From NCBI RefSeq assembly GCF_026651875.1, contig NZ_CP104067.1, positions 2,356,001-2,420,000 of the forward strand: 64,000 bases of DNA. The letters run 5' to 3'. Positions 1 to 10,064 of the stretch are shown here, piece by piece. Both the position numbers and the translations under genes were made by a program. Under the pieces are notes generated by a model, which saw only the letters and a list, made by a program, of their open reading frames with translations, was not told where the DNA came from and searched no databases. Source of the stretch: Alicyclobacillus fastidiosus. Its GTDB lineage: Bacteria > Bacillota > Bacilli > Alicyclobacillales > Alicyclobacillaceae. The first letter of the stretch is position 1, and each line of letters opens with the position of its first letter.

Positions 1-425
1 TGTATTGTGATAAGAGCAGCCTTACTAGGAGCTGGACACAGAGGGATGTTCGCTTATGCGTCGTATGCACTTAAGAGACCTGACCGAATTCAATTTGTAG
101 CAGTCGCGGAGCCAAACGAAGAACGTCGAAAACTATTTTCCGATCTTCACCACATCCTGGAGAACATGCAATTTGAATCATGGGAGGAGTTGCTTTCCCA
201 ACCAAAGCTATGCGAGGCAATGTTAATCTGTACGCAAGATCGAGATCATTTTCAGCCAACTATGGCGGCTCTTCGTGCGGGATACCATATTCTATTAGAA
301 AAACCCATGTCTCCCGATCCCTTGGAGGCCATAACTATGGCAGAGGAGGCAGACTGTCAGCAACGTATTTTAAAAATTTGTCACGTGAGTCGGTATTCCA
401 CCTTTTTTAGGAAGGTTAAAAAGCT

Positions 426-441
426 CCTGAATCCGTGACGT
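426..441 (+). repeat. Left terminal inverted repeat of the IS1380 element
   Basis: CCTGAATCCGTGACGT is the exact reverse complement of 2053-2068. The duplicated target AAGCT lies immediately outside it at 421-425. Confidence 0.95.
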
Positions 442-617
442 CTGTAGGGACTGGTCAAGGTAGTTTTGAACATGACTCCAAGCGTCGGCGAGCAGTCAAC
501 AGAGTGGTTCATTTTTGCATGTGAAGAGAGGAGTCTGTGAATTTGTCCACAGGTGAATAACCCCTTCGTTTCAGGGATGCATTCACATGTGGATACATCG
601 GACGCTCTTTCCCTTCT

Positions 618-1959
618 TCATCCAAATGCTTCGTATAGTCGCCTAAACACGGGCAACCACCGGTTACCTCGTCCGAATCGTAGCCGTGTCTGCCTCGCGT
701 GTCTCGTCATTTTCGCCGCAAGCGTGATGAGATTCTGGATCACGGTGCGTATGCGTCGCCTCTCTGCTTTCTTCCGAATCGGTGCATCCTGCTCTCTCAG
801 GCTCTCCTGTCCGATGATGCGCAACAGGTTATATGCCAGTACACCAAAATGCAAGACAAGGTCGTTCGTTGCAAACTTCCCCGAGGGCAACCGTTCCAAA
901 TCTAAATCTGTCTTGATCTCGCTATGAAATTGCTCCATCGTTCCATGTGCATGATACAGGTCGATGATCACCTCTGGAGCCTCTGGCAAGCTCGTGACGT
1001 AGACGTTTACCTCAATGCTCGGGATGAGTAATGCTTGACCGTCGCTCTGGATCGTGCGTTCAATCACTTCAAACACCATCCGGACCGGTTTTTCTAATCC
1101 CTTCATTGGAGACAGGATGGACCCTCTGTACACCTTCTTCCCTGCACGGGGCTCTGTGTAGGTACCGTGTTGCTCAGCCGTCAGCAACCACGCATTCGGG
1201 TTCTCCTTACGTAGGTTCTTCTTCACGATAAAGTCGGCCGAGGTTTCGTCGGCCCTGCATACGACTAAGTTTTCTACGCTGTCATTTCCCGCATCTAAGC
1301 GTACGAGTAGGCGCTTGTCCGAAATTCGTTGAGCATAGCGGATACTCTGAGCCAGAAACGCGGCGGTCCCCTTTTGACAATGTGTACTTCCCGTTCGGAA
1401 CTCTACGTGAACGGCGTATCCTTCCTGTCCTAAGTAAGCGAAAATCGGCGCGTATCCGTCGCACCCTTTATAGGTACGAGACACGCCCTCCTTCTTGGTT
1501 CCTGAGTTGTCAAATGGGGATACATCAATGTCAAGCGGTAGATATTCACGATGCCCATCCCCCAGTACAATGGGTGCAAGGTACACGCCCACCTTGCTCA
1601 ATAGGTCAGCTGATTCTTCGAGGATAACCGATTGCCAGTCACATTTTTCTTCGGGTGCTACGAGATCCAGGCGTTGGCGTAGTGTTGGACTCGACGGTAC
1701 ATTGGAAATGGTCAACGCTTCAGGGAAGAACTCGTCCTGACGCAACGGCTCAATGTGGTCAAAGTCGCTCTTCCCCTGACACAAGAGGCCCAGGTAGGCG
1801 TAGGCAACATCTCGATTCGAAATTTCCGTATACGCGCGCCCTGGGACAGGGAGGGCTGAGACGTGCGGATAGTTGAGTCTTGCCAAGGAGCAGTCCAACC
1901 AGAGAAAGTCCAGAATGGGATGTCAATATTTCATCTGACTCTTCGATCACAAAACGCAT
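618..1959 (-). pseudogene. IS1380-family DDE transposase, frameshifted near its N-terminus
   Basis: The main frame (618-1898 in the minus direction) encodes 426 residues of an IS1380 DDE-type transposase, including the LPLDIDVSPFDNSGTKKEG region and the C-terminal HGTMEQFHSEIKTDLDLERL region that is characteristic of the family. The natural N-terminus (MRFVIEESDEILTSHSGLSL) lies in another frame starting at the ATG at 1959. The two frames overlap at about 1880-1898, around GLLLGKT / LARLNYP. One base gained or two lost there would explain it. The enzyme is therefore probably inactive unless ribosomes shift frame; single-frame transposases are the norm for this family, so a mutation is the simpler reading. 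Confidence 0.85.
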
Positions 1960-2052
1960 GAAGGCACCACCAAGTAGGTGAGGTAGATTCGTCCATCTGA
2001 TAGCGCCATTTTACTTGATTTCACGCGATTTTTGTCGTCCTCTTGAAAATCC

Positions 2053-2068
2053 ACGTCACGGATTCAGG
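2053..2068 (-). repeat. Right terminal inverted repeat of the IS1380 element
   Basis: ACGTCACGGATTCAGG matches the left end as a perfect 16-bp inverted repeat. It is followed by the second AAGCT target copy at 2069-2073. Confidence 0.95.
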
Positions 2069-3150
2069 AAGCTCTTAGATTCCGGGAAAATAGGTAAAAT
2101 CATGTCAGTACAGTGGGCTAAGAATGTCGGCTATTGGCACCACGCTCATAGTTTTGTGAGGGGGAACTGGCGTAATTCCCAACTATCCTCTCCTATGCTT
2201 CTGCAAAAATGCTGCCATGACATGGATATGTTGCAATGGCTCATTGGTGGTAAGTGTGAAAGTGTCTCGTCTTTTGGGAGGCTTTCCCACTTTAGGTCAG
2301 AAAATGCACCGGAGGGTTCAACAGAGAGATGTACGGATGGTTGCCGTGTTGAACATGAATGTCCTTATTCGGCAATTAAACTATACCTCAACGAAAGAGA
2401 TGAATGGCCATCAAAAGTGGTGTCTTTGGAACCAACCTTGGAGGCCCGCATGAACGCTTTGCGTAATGGGCCTTACGGTCGTTGTGTTTACCGTTGTGAT
2501 AATGATGTTGTGGACCATCAAGTCGTCAATCTTTTGTTTGATAATGAAGTGACAGTGAACTTCACTATGACTGCATTCACTCACCAGATAAGCCGTTCCT
2601 TCAAAATAATGGGAACCACTGGAGAACTTCGTGGTCACTCTTTAAAAAACGACATCGAAATCCAACATTTTTCTGGAGAGTATGAGAAGATTCGTCCTCA
2701 GCAGGTACAGGGGGGGCATGATGGTGCAGATGTTCTCATTATGCAGAATTTCGTTCAAGAAGTCGCAAATGGTCAGGTTCAAAACGGTACTACCTCGGGG
2801 TTAGAATCCGCAAGAAGTCATCTAATTGTGTTTGCAGCGGAAGAGTCAAGAAACACAGGAAATACGATAGTAATGGATGATTACGTGCGCAGTCTGAAAC
2901 AGAACGCAAGTTCAGTAACAGTATAATGTAAGAACCGGGAGAGAGGATATAGGGGAGGGTAACAGTCTAGAAGACTTGTAGTACTAGGTCTTAGCGGAGG
3001 ACCGCTTTGGGGGAGTCTCACCATGGGCAGGACTGTGCGTTCTTAAACTTGAAATACTTAACATAACATTTTAAATATTCAAGATTCGTGTTGTGTGCTA
3101 ATGTGTGTGACAGGTGAATACACGTTAACCGCAACAAATCAGGGAAAGTA

Positions 3151-4122
3151 GTGAATAGTATGGAAGAAGTGTACGTTGGTGTCGATATCGGGGGAACTAA
3201 CACAGTAATCGGATTGTTTAATAGAGATCTCAATTTGATAGCGAAGACTGTAATAGCAACCACTAAGCCACATTTTCCCCCAAAAACGAATAACCCCCGA
3301 GAATTTTTTGATGAACTAACAAACACGATTGAGAGTATTCTGATGCAATTTGCTACTGACTTAAGATTAGCCGGGGTTGGCATGGGAGTTCCCGGTAAAG
3401 TGAACGCCCAACAAGGAACTGCTTTGGAAGCGACTAATTTAGGTTGGTACGATGTCCCTATCTCCTCAGAAATGTCTCAGAGGCTGGGAACGTATGTCCA
3501 GGTGGACAATGATGTACGTACTTATACTTTGGGGGAAAGTAAGGTTGGGGCAGCAAAAGGGTATCAGGATGTAATTTGCGTAACACTTGGTACTGGTTTG
3601 GCAGCAGGCATTATGGTGGATGGGAAATTGGTTAAGGGAAGTGATTGGTGTGCTGGCGAAATCGGTCATGACTTTGTTCCGGGGCAGACTTTCCGTTGCA
3701 ATTGTGGTAGGCAAGGGTGCCTAGAAACCATTGCTTCCGCCACCGGAATCGTGCGATTGGCTGAGGAAGCTGTGAAGGGAGGGGTGGATACTTGTTTGAA
3801 ATTATTGAATCGCCCTATAACTGCAGTGGACGTCTGCGAGGCAGCGATTCACGGAGACAATGTATCTTTATCTTTGTTCCAATTTATCGGCACTGAATTG
3901 GGGAGTAAATTGACGACCGCAGTGTTTCTTTTGAACCCGGAAGTAATCATTATCGGTGGCGGAGTATCCGCAGCGGGCGATATTTTGCTCCGTCCACTTA
4001 GAGAGAGAATCTACAGCATATATGGCAACAGTGGCCATCCAAAAATTGTTGCTAGTACATTGGGGGACTCAGCAGGGGTGTACGGTGCCGCCCATTTGGC
4101 TATGAATTCAGGAGAACTTTAG
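3151..4122 (+). CDS. ROK-family sugar kinase (probable N-acetylglucosamine or glucose kinase)
   Basis: This ROK kinase of 323 residues phosphorylates a hexose or N-acetylhexosamine with ATP in the cytosol. The N-terminal phosphate-binding motif is VGVDIGGTNTVIG. The zinc-binding ROK signature CNCGRQGCLE is intact, preceded by the catalytic-type EIGHD segment. The C-terminal GGGVSAAGD adenosine motif is also present. The start is taken as the GTG at 3151 because AGGGA at 3141-3145 sits five bases upstream; the ATG at 3160 is the alternative. It abuts nagA without a gap, so the likely product is GlcNAc-6-phosphate feeding NagA. The exact sugar cannot be read from sequence. Confidence 0.88.
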   Translation: MNSMEEVYVGVDIGGTNTVIGLFNRDLNLIAKTVIATTKPHFPPKTNNPREFFDELTNTIESILMQFATDLRLAGVGMGVPGKVNAQQGTALEATNLGWYDVPISSEMSQRLGTYVQVDNDVRTYTLGESKVGAAKGYQDVICVTLGTGLAAGIMVDGKLVKGSDWCAGEIGHDFVPGQTFRCNCGRQGCLETIASATGIVRLAEEAVKGGVDTCLKLLNRPITAVDVCEAAIHGDNVSLSLFQFIGTELGSKLTTAVFLLNPEVIIIGGGVSAAGDILLRPLRERIYSIYGNSGHPKIVASTLGDSAGVYGAAHLAMNSGEL

Positions 4123-5319
4123 TTGGGGGCTGAATATATGCGGAATGAATTATATTCCTTATGGAAGAATGCGAAACTGTACACCCCGCAAGGAGTCATT
4201 AATGGTGCGATGATGCTTGTGAACCCAAATGGAACAATCCAAAGCGTAGAGCAATTGGAACTTGGGTTTACCTCTGAGAATAGTGCTCAAGTAATTAACG
4301 TAAGCGGGTTAACACTACTTCCTGGTTTCATAGATATTCATGTTCATGGAGGAAATGGTTTTAATGTCATGGATGCCGATTATAGAAGCATTGATGAAAT
4401 TAGTAGATTTCATGCGGCGCACGGTACCACATCTTTTTTAGCTACGACGGAAACAGCGTCGAAGGATGCTATTACTGAGGCGTTAACTTGTGTTACTAGG
4501 GCCATGGAAACGGGAGTATCCGGAGCTGAAATCCTTGGCGTTCATCTGGAAGGGCCATTTCTCAACGCAAAACGAAGGGGAGCACAGAATGAGAAGGAAA
4601 TTCGTACTCCGTCTGTCAATGAGTTGGAGCACTATCTTGAGGCATCAAAGAATCTAATTAGACTTGTCACGTTAGCCCCTGAAATCAGTGGGGGAATGGA
4701 GGCTGTTCAGAATTTTTACAGTCGAGGAGTAACGGTTTCCGCTGGACACACAGATGCCACCTACGAACAGGTAGTTGAAGCCATTGGATACGGTGTGTCC
4801 CATACTACCCATCATTTTAATGGGATGAGTCCTTTTCATCATCGGGACCCGGGCGTAAGCGGGGCCGGACTAATGCTACAGGAACTTACAACGGAACTAA
4901 TTGCCGACGGTATTCACGTTCATCCTGCTACCGTGAAATTATTGTTCGAAGTTAAATCTTCCCGTAATATTTGTTTAATTACGGATGCTGTAACTTGTTG
5001 CGGTTTGCCAGATGGGGAATACGGAAAAATTAGAATGACGAATGGACAAATTTATTTAAAAGATGGGAACTCGCTTGCTGGTAGTTCGTTAACAACCATG
5101 CAAGCGCTAAAGAACGCTATACAGTTCACAGGGTGTCCTTTGGAACAGATTCTACCGTCATTGACTGAGGTACCCGCGCGGCAAATTGGTGTAGACCACC
5201 GAAAAGGCACGTTAGAGCCTGGAAAAGATGCAGATTTTCTCGTGATTGACGAGAATATGCATATTTTGGCTACCTATGTTAAGGGTATAGAGGTCTACCG
5301 ATCACCCAACTTTAACTAA
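4123..5319 (+). CDS. nagA: N-acetylglucosamine-6-phosphate deacetylase
   Basis: NagA removes the acetyl group from GlcNAc-6-phosphate to give glucosamine-6-phosphate. The ~395-residue protein shows the amidohydrolase landmarks in order: GFIDIHVHGGNGF metal site, LEGPFL, SAGHTDATYEQ, THHFNGMSPFHHRDPG, IADGIHVHP, and LITDAV with the catalytic aspartate. The TTG at 4123 follows the kinase stop directly and has GGAG at 4111; the ATG at 4138 with GGGGGC eight to nine bases upstream is an equally good start. It is translationally coupled to the kinase. It is one of the few intact genes in this decaying locus, while its partner nagB downstream is broken. Confidence 0.95.
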   Translation: MGAEYMRNELYSLWKNAKLYTPQGVINGAMMLVNPNGTIQSVEQLELGFTSENSAQVINVSGLTLLPGFIDIHVHGGNGFNVMDADYRSIDEISRFHAAHGTTSFLATTETASKDAITEALTCVTRAMETGVSGAEILGVHLEGPFLNAKRRGAQNEKEIRTPSVNELEHYLEASKNLIRLVTLAPEISGGMEAVQNFYSRGVTVSAGHTDATYEQVVEAIGYGVSHTTHHFNGMSPFHHRDPGVSGAGLMLQELTTELIADGIHVHPATVKLLFEVKSSRNICLITDAVTCCGLPDGEYGKIRMTNGQIYLKDGNSLAGSSLTTMQALKNAIQFTGCPLEQILPSLTEVPARQIGVDHRKGTLEPGKDADFLVIDENMHILATYVKGIEVYRSPNFN

Positions 5320-5611
5320 CTAGTAATAGGCTGGAGTCATCATAATATATCGTTCGTACTGAATTTATTCGTTACTTGGTAATTTATGACGTAGCTGAAC
5401 AGCGATGCCTGATGTGTACACCTGTTTGTGACAGTCGGGCGAATTCTATTAAACCGGTATCCTCAATTTTGCGCTCAGTTACACAAAGGACGACCCGTAT
5501 TTTAAATGACGCGGAATTCGCACGGTATTTTGTGTGGTGGTTATTAATACATTGGAGATCTCCTTCTCTAGTCCTTATCTGTCGCACTGTTAATGTCGAG
5601 GAGGCACGATA

Positions 5612-6634
5612 ATGGATGGTAGAGAATTATCAATTTATGAGTACTTTATTAAACGCGGGAGCGAAGTCCACCCATCAATGAAGTATAACGGAGGTGACGT
5701 AAAGAAGTGGCAAAGCAGTTTACGCTCGAAGATAATTGACTTACTTGGCACGCCGTATAAACCAGTGGACCTAAACCCTTCTACTGTATGGGCAACTGAG
5801 GAAGACGGGCTGGTCAAAGAAAAAGTTATATTTGACGCTGACGATTATTCATCGATCCCGGCTATTATTGTCAAACGTGCCGATTTGGACCCGAACGTTC
5901 AACATCGTGCCGTCTTGTGCATACACGGTCATGGACCGTTTGGCAAAGATTCTGTTACAGGTATAATTACTTCCCAAAGGCATTTAGAAGTTATTCGACA
6001 GTACAATTATGATTATGCGGTGCAACTGGCTCGGGCTGGGTATGTTGCGATCGCCCCAGATTTGCGAAACTTTGGCGAGAGAACAGGTCAAGAAATATAT
6101 TCTGGACGGGACAGTTGTAATGTTCACTTCATCCGCGGCTTACTGATGGGATATAACCTTATTTCATTGCATATATGGGATTTAATGCGAACGATTGACT
6201 ATTTAACTCTTCGGCCAGATGTCGATTCAGAGAGAATTGGGTGTATGGGATTGCCCCTCGGTGGTACACTGACCATGCATCTTGCTGCGTTAGACAGCCG
6301 AATTAGGGCTGCCGTGATTTCTTGTGCGCTAACAACATACCAAGAATATGCAATTATAAAGACAAATTTTTGCGGTTCTCAATTCATCCCGGGTATTTAT
6401 AAATACGCCGACCTTGCAGATATAGCGGGATTAATCGCGCCTCGGCCCGTCTTGATTGAAGCGGGAGTGTATGACGATGGGTTTCCAATCGGAGCGACCA
6501 CACAAGCGTACAACGAATTGCAGGAGATTTACAGATTCGTGGGTGCATCAGGGAACCTACACAAAGACTTTTTTGAAGGGGGCCACGAGTTCAGCGGGCG
6601 AAAAACTATCAAATTCTTCGATTCATACCTTTAA
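5612..6634 (+). pseudogene. Alpha/beta hydrolase (dienelactone hydrolase/acetyl esterase-like) with nucleophile Ser replaced by Pro
   Basis: The 340-residue frame is full length, starts at ATG 5612 with AGGAGG about seven bases upstream, and follows the fold of large alpha/beta hydrolases related to dienelactone hydrolase and acetylxylan esterase. It has the HGHGPFGKD oxyanion region and the GHEF histidine near the C-terminus. The nucleophile elbow, normally G-x-S-x-G, reads GCMGLPLGG: the serine codon is now CCC, one base from TCC. Without that serine no ester hydrolysis is expected. Given three broken neighbours downstream, this is probably early decay, although a non-enzymatic role or a sequencing error is possible. 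The substrate was probably an acetylated sugar (inference from context). Confidence 0.7.
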
Positions 6635-6729
6635 TATTTCGAAATGGGCATGTTGATGATCATATCTAATATACATCAAGAGACGATCACATGGAAACGT
6701 AATTACAACCAAATAAAAAAGAGACTGAG

Positions 6730-7448
6730 GTAGAGTGCTGTGATATTCCACTTTACTATCAACTGAAGGAGATTCTGCGGGAACAAATTGAGTCCGGATA
6801 TCCCGGCCCCGGGGATAGGATTGATTCATGAGCACAAGCTTATGCAGCAATACAATGTTAGCAGAAACACGGTCAAGAGGGGCTTTGGAGGATCTAGTGC
6901 ATGAAGGAATTCTGTACCGAGCGCAGGGCAAGGGGACGTTTGTTTCCTATCCAAAGTTGGAACAACCCTTATCAGCATTTTATAGTTTCAGTAGCGTACT
7001 TAAGGCCAAAGGTATTCAACAAAACGACGTTATTCTGGGATTAAGCTTAATTACCGTCTTTGGACATGTAGCCCAGAAACTGGATGTCGCTTAGGGATTA
7101 CCTGTCGTGGAACTGAAACGTGTACGGTGCGCGGAATTAGAACCGATTATACTGGAAATTTATTACATTACGTCCGATATCGTACCAGGAATAACTGTGA
7201 GTTTGTTGGAAAAAATTCTCTGTATGGTCTGATGCAACAAGAGTACGGTATTCGTGTGACAAAGGCGAACGAGTCGTTTGAACCAATCGTAATTGGAGAG
7301 TTATGAAGCGAAGTACCTAAATATCAAAAAAGGTTTTCCAGCGCTGCTGGTAGATCGTACTGCGTATGACCCCACGGGTCGCATCGTGGAATATTGTCGT
7401 TCCGTGGTTCGGGGGGATAAGTGTCGCTTTTACACCGAACTTTTATAA
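6730..7448 (+). pseudogene. nagR: GntR/HutC-family repressor (NagR/YvoA-like), multiply frameshifted
   Basis: Pieces in different frames rebuild a GntR-HutC regulator. IPLYYQLKEILREQIESG followed by HKLMQQYNVSRNTVK forms the winged helix, then LEDLVHEGILYRAQGKGTFV. A UTRA-type effector domain follows, with ELKRVRCAELEP, LYGLMQQEYGIRVTKANE, ALLVDRTAYDPTGRIVEYC and the terminal GDKCRFYTELL at 7448. There are frame changes at about 6825, 6890, 7090, 7215 and 7305, plus a premature stop. An original start is not recognisable. NagR-type repressors of this class respond to glucosamine-6-phosphate or GlcNAc-6-phosphate and control nagA/nagB, which fits the neighbours. Confidence 0.85.
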
Positions 7449-7599
7449 AGCTATTAAAGGTACGAGTATTTGTGGTTGTTTGTTGGCGTCACTACCATGT
7501 GCCAAGACGCTTCGCAGGCTGTGGAGGCAAGAGTGGTTTGTTGATAGATATGGGTTCTTCTAAGCAGCTACTACTATTAAGTGGCTGTGTATCTTTAGA

Positions 7600-7625
7600 G
7601 TGTACCGTAATTTGTTACGGTACAC
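7600..7625. promoter_or_regulatory. Perfect inverted repeat between the nagR and nagB pseudogenes
   Basis: GTGTACCGTAA and TTACGGTACAC form a perfect 11-bp inverted repeat around four bases. A shorter repeat, ACATGT-gac-ACATGT, follows at about 7623-7637. There is no T-run, so it looks more like an operator pair upstream of nagB than a terminator. Which regulator would bind is not known. The rest of 7449-7746 shows nothing coding. Confidence 0.4.
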
Positions 7626-7761
7626 ATGTGACACATGTAAGCCAATATTGCAATGTGACCTTTAAGCAAGATGCCATTTACAAGTATTTATCGTCCATTT
7701 AGGTAACACACTGGCGATTGACTCGAGCTGCAAATCTACCAAGTAAGTGGAGGGAAAGCAA

Positions 7762-8491
7762 ATGGAAGTGAAAATTTATGATACACCCGATGAACTAGGT
7801 CTGGCCGCGGCTTCGTTTACTGCGGATCTTTTGAATAGGTATATAACGGATCAAGGTTACGCGCGTCTTTTGCTCTCGACAGGTGCTTCTCAGCTAAGTA
7901 CACTTGGCGCTCTTGTTCAACTGGACGTCGACTGGAGTCGCGTGGAAGCTCCACCTGGATGAGTATATAGGTCTTCCTATAGAACATACTGCATCCTTCA
8001 GAAAATATCTACAGGAGAAGCTTGTTGATAAAGTGGATATGAATAAAATGCATTTTGTTGAAACCGACGGTGACGTTCGAGCCAACATTCGAAAGTTGAC
8101 GGATGAAATCCGCGAAAAGCCTATTGACGTGGCACTTATTGGAGTTGGCGAAAACACACATATCGCATTTAACGATCCACCGGCAAACTTCGATACTAAG
8201 GAAGCGTACATCATTGTGAACTTGGATATAGGCTGTAAACAACAGCAAGTCCGTGAAGGGTGGTTTTCTTCAATTAAAGAGGTTCCAAGTCAAGCTGTCA
8301 CGATGACTCCGTATCAGATCATGCAAAGTAAGACGATTGTATCTTGTGTTCCGTTCATTTCTAAGGCGAATGCCGTCAAACGATTTATGTATAGTGAACT
8401 CACAAATCAGGTACCAGCAACACTATTAAAAACACACTCTGACTTTACGTTGTTTCTCGATAAGGACTCCGCTTCACTTTTAGAAGCGTAA
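7762..8491 (+). pseudogene. nagB: Glucosamine-6-phosphate deaminase, frameshifted
   Basis: NagB converts glucosamine-6-phosphate to fructose-6-phosphate and ammonia. The N-terminal part starts at ATG 7762 behind GGAGGG and ends in a stop soon after DWSRVE. The rest continues in another frame from about 7955 as HLDEYIGLP, then VALIGVGENTHIAFNDPP and VSCVPFISKANAVKRF, ending at 8491. The HLDEY and GEN-HIAFNDP motifs are the deaminase active-site regions. One frameshift near 7950-7960 is enough to break it. With NagA intact and NagB dead, the locus alone cannot complete GlcNAc catabolism; a second nagB elsewhere is possible. Confidence 0.9.
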
Positions 8492-8710
8492 ACCCTATGA
8501 CAAAATGCAATGTAATAAGTATTATAGGCTAAATACACAAAGCTTATATTAGAGAAGTATGGGAAAAGAATCTCAATGCAATGTCGGGGCTGTTCGTCCA
8601 TAAGTCATGCACCACTATGACCATCATCGCACAGTCCACTATTGAATCTTTTCGAGGCTTGCGGATGTCGTCCGTAAGCCTTTAGCATAATCATACGAGA
8701 GGATGACTGG

Positions 8711-9549
8711 ATGACCAACCATCAACAATACATAGAATTCAACGGGCAACCTGTCCCGTTGTGGAAAACTGTTGATTTCGCCATGGAGACAAACACCGAT
8801 GACATTCCCACCATTGTTCCGTACATTGCCTCGTCTGTGCAACGGGCCCCGGCCATAATTATCTGTCCGGGCGGGGGCTACAGCCACCGAGCTGAGCATG
8901 AGGGTGGACCTATCGGTCATTGGCTAAACACTATAGGCATTTCGGCTTTCGTCCTGAATTATCGTGTTGCACCAACCAGATATCCAGCACCTTTGTTGGA
9001 TCTAGAACGGGCCATCCGTTACGTTCGGTTCCATGCTGCGGCCTTCAGCATTGATCGATCGAGTTGGGGTGCTTGGATTCTCAGCAGGTGGACATCTCGC
9101 ATCGACTGTGGGCACACAGTATAGTGCAGAAGGCCCTACGAAGTTGATGAGATAGACCGGTTAAGTTCGCGACCGGACCTCCTCGTCCTATGTTTCCCGG
9201 TTATATCCTTCTCCGAGTCGTTGCGTCACCTTAGAACGGTAGAGAATTTGCTCGGGGAGCCCCACCGGAGGACTTATGCAGGCGACTTTCCAGTGAGCTA
9301 TCGGTAACGTCTAATACACCGCCAACTTTTTTGTGGCATACAGCTAACGACAGTTCAGTACCCGTCGAACATTGTCTTGTATTTGCAGCACATTCCCTGG
9401 CGAAACACCATGTACCATTTGAGCTTCATGTATATGAGGAAGGGAGACATGGGTTGGGATTGGCAACAGGACATCACCATGCCGGGGCTTGGACTGACGC
9501 GTGCGCTCGCTGACTTAGCAACAAGAGATTCGGCTCGATAATACCATAA
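8711..9549 (+). pseudogene. Alpha/beta hydrolase (BD-FAE/lipase-like esterase), frameshifted
   Basis: The first piece (8711-9124) holds the oxyanion motif CPGGGYSHRAEHEGGP and NYRVAPTRYPAPLLDLERAI. The nucleophile segment LGFSAGGHLAST is present but in another frame from about 9058. Later pieces carry LLVLCFPV and then FLWHTANDSSVP with the catalytic aspartate, and the histidine of EEGRHGLG (9331 onward). A TGA at 9511 probably replaces a tryptophan codon, with the original end at about 9549. This is a small esterase of the type that deacetylates sugars or xylan fragments. At least three lesions make it a clear pseudogene. Confidence 0.85.
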
Positions 9550-10064
9550 TGTTTTGGAAATATGAATACGTGGGACATAGATATAGTTTTGGGTGAATTG
9601 GTTGCGGAGCTATAAGCACAACGCATATGGCGGATTGCCCAATGCTGAGTTGGTGGATGTGTGAAACTATGAGCCTTGCCGCAACCTAGGTTCATAACTC
9701 AGCGATACCGATTGAACAGAAAATTGGTAATTTTTTGGGTGAAACGTTTCAATGATCCTGTTACACATCAACATTCTGATGCTCGTTCGATGTAACCGAA
9801 AGAGTCTCCGATAAAATGGGTCAATGCGTTAATATAATCGCGAGAAATAATCAGTGTGCGTTTCCTGGGGATTTCGTATTGGCTATGTGTACGATGAAAT
9901 GTAGTCAACGGTGTCTAGGACACAAGAGCTGTACTTCATGGGTACAGGCCTGTTTTCCGCAACTGATACAATTTAAAAAACATGGCATCGTTAAACCATG
10001 GTAAGGTTACAATACGAAATGCTTTGACACCGAGTTTATCCCAATATCAAGGAGGTGGTGCCCG
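9550..10064. other. AT-rich intergenic stretch with one operator-like palindrome
   Basis: About 515 bases separate the esterase pseudogene from the YyaL-type gene. No reading frame here has a convincing ribosome site or a recognisable product. The only clear signals are the 12-bp palindrome at 9740-9751 and the strong GGAGGTGG ribosome site at 10051 for the next gene. Confidence 0.6.
9740..9751. promoter_or_regulatory. LacI-family operator-like palindrome
   Basis: TGAAACGTTTCA is a perfect 12-bp palindrome with the central CG step typical of LacI/GalR-family operators; it is two bases shorter than a consensus cre site. No LacI-type gene is in the window, and no intact sugar gene follows it closely, so it may be left over from lost genes. 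Confidence 0.45.

Larger units (their letters stand above)
426..2068 (-). mobile_element. IS1380-family insertion sequence, 1643 bp
   Basis: Both ends carry a perfect 16-bp terminal inverted repeat starting CCTGAATCC. The element is flanked by a direct AAGCT target duplication at 421-425 and 2069-2073. It carries one transposase gene on the minus strand. About 180 bases between the left end and the transposase stop are non-coding. The end sequence beginning CCTG, the 5-bp duplication and the protein type all point to IS1380. The element interrupts the oxidoreductase gene. Confidence 0.93.
7..2926 (+). pseudogene. Gfo/Idh/MocA-family oxidoreductase, split by an IS1380-type element
   Basis: This is an NAD(P)-dependent sugar or inositol dehydrogenase-like protein. 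The N-terminal part (7-425) has a Rossmann start (AALLGAGHRG) and the family EKP motif (LLEKPMS). The C-terminal part resumes at 2074 with LDSGKIGKIMSV and carries the GGHD segment near the end. Removing the element and one copy of the 5-bp AAGCT duplication joins the halves in frame (KVKK then LLDSGKIG), giving about 423 residues, a normal family length. The GTG at 7 fits the usual family N-terminus. The stop of the left piece lies inside the element. Lying just upstream of the kinase and nagA, it probably acted on an amino-sugar derivative; the substrate is inferred. The two halves carry no other obvious damage, so the insertion looks recent. Confidence 0.9.

Noticed and set aside
5320..5611. 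Frames between nagA and the hydrolase
   Set aside because: No family match or ribosome site; the only signal is the AGGAGG before 5612.
9816..10004. 62-residue frame upstream of yyaL
   Set aside because: No ribosome site, odd composition and no family; probably chance.
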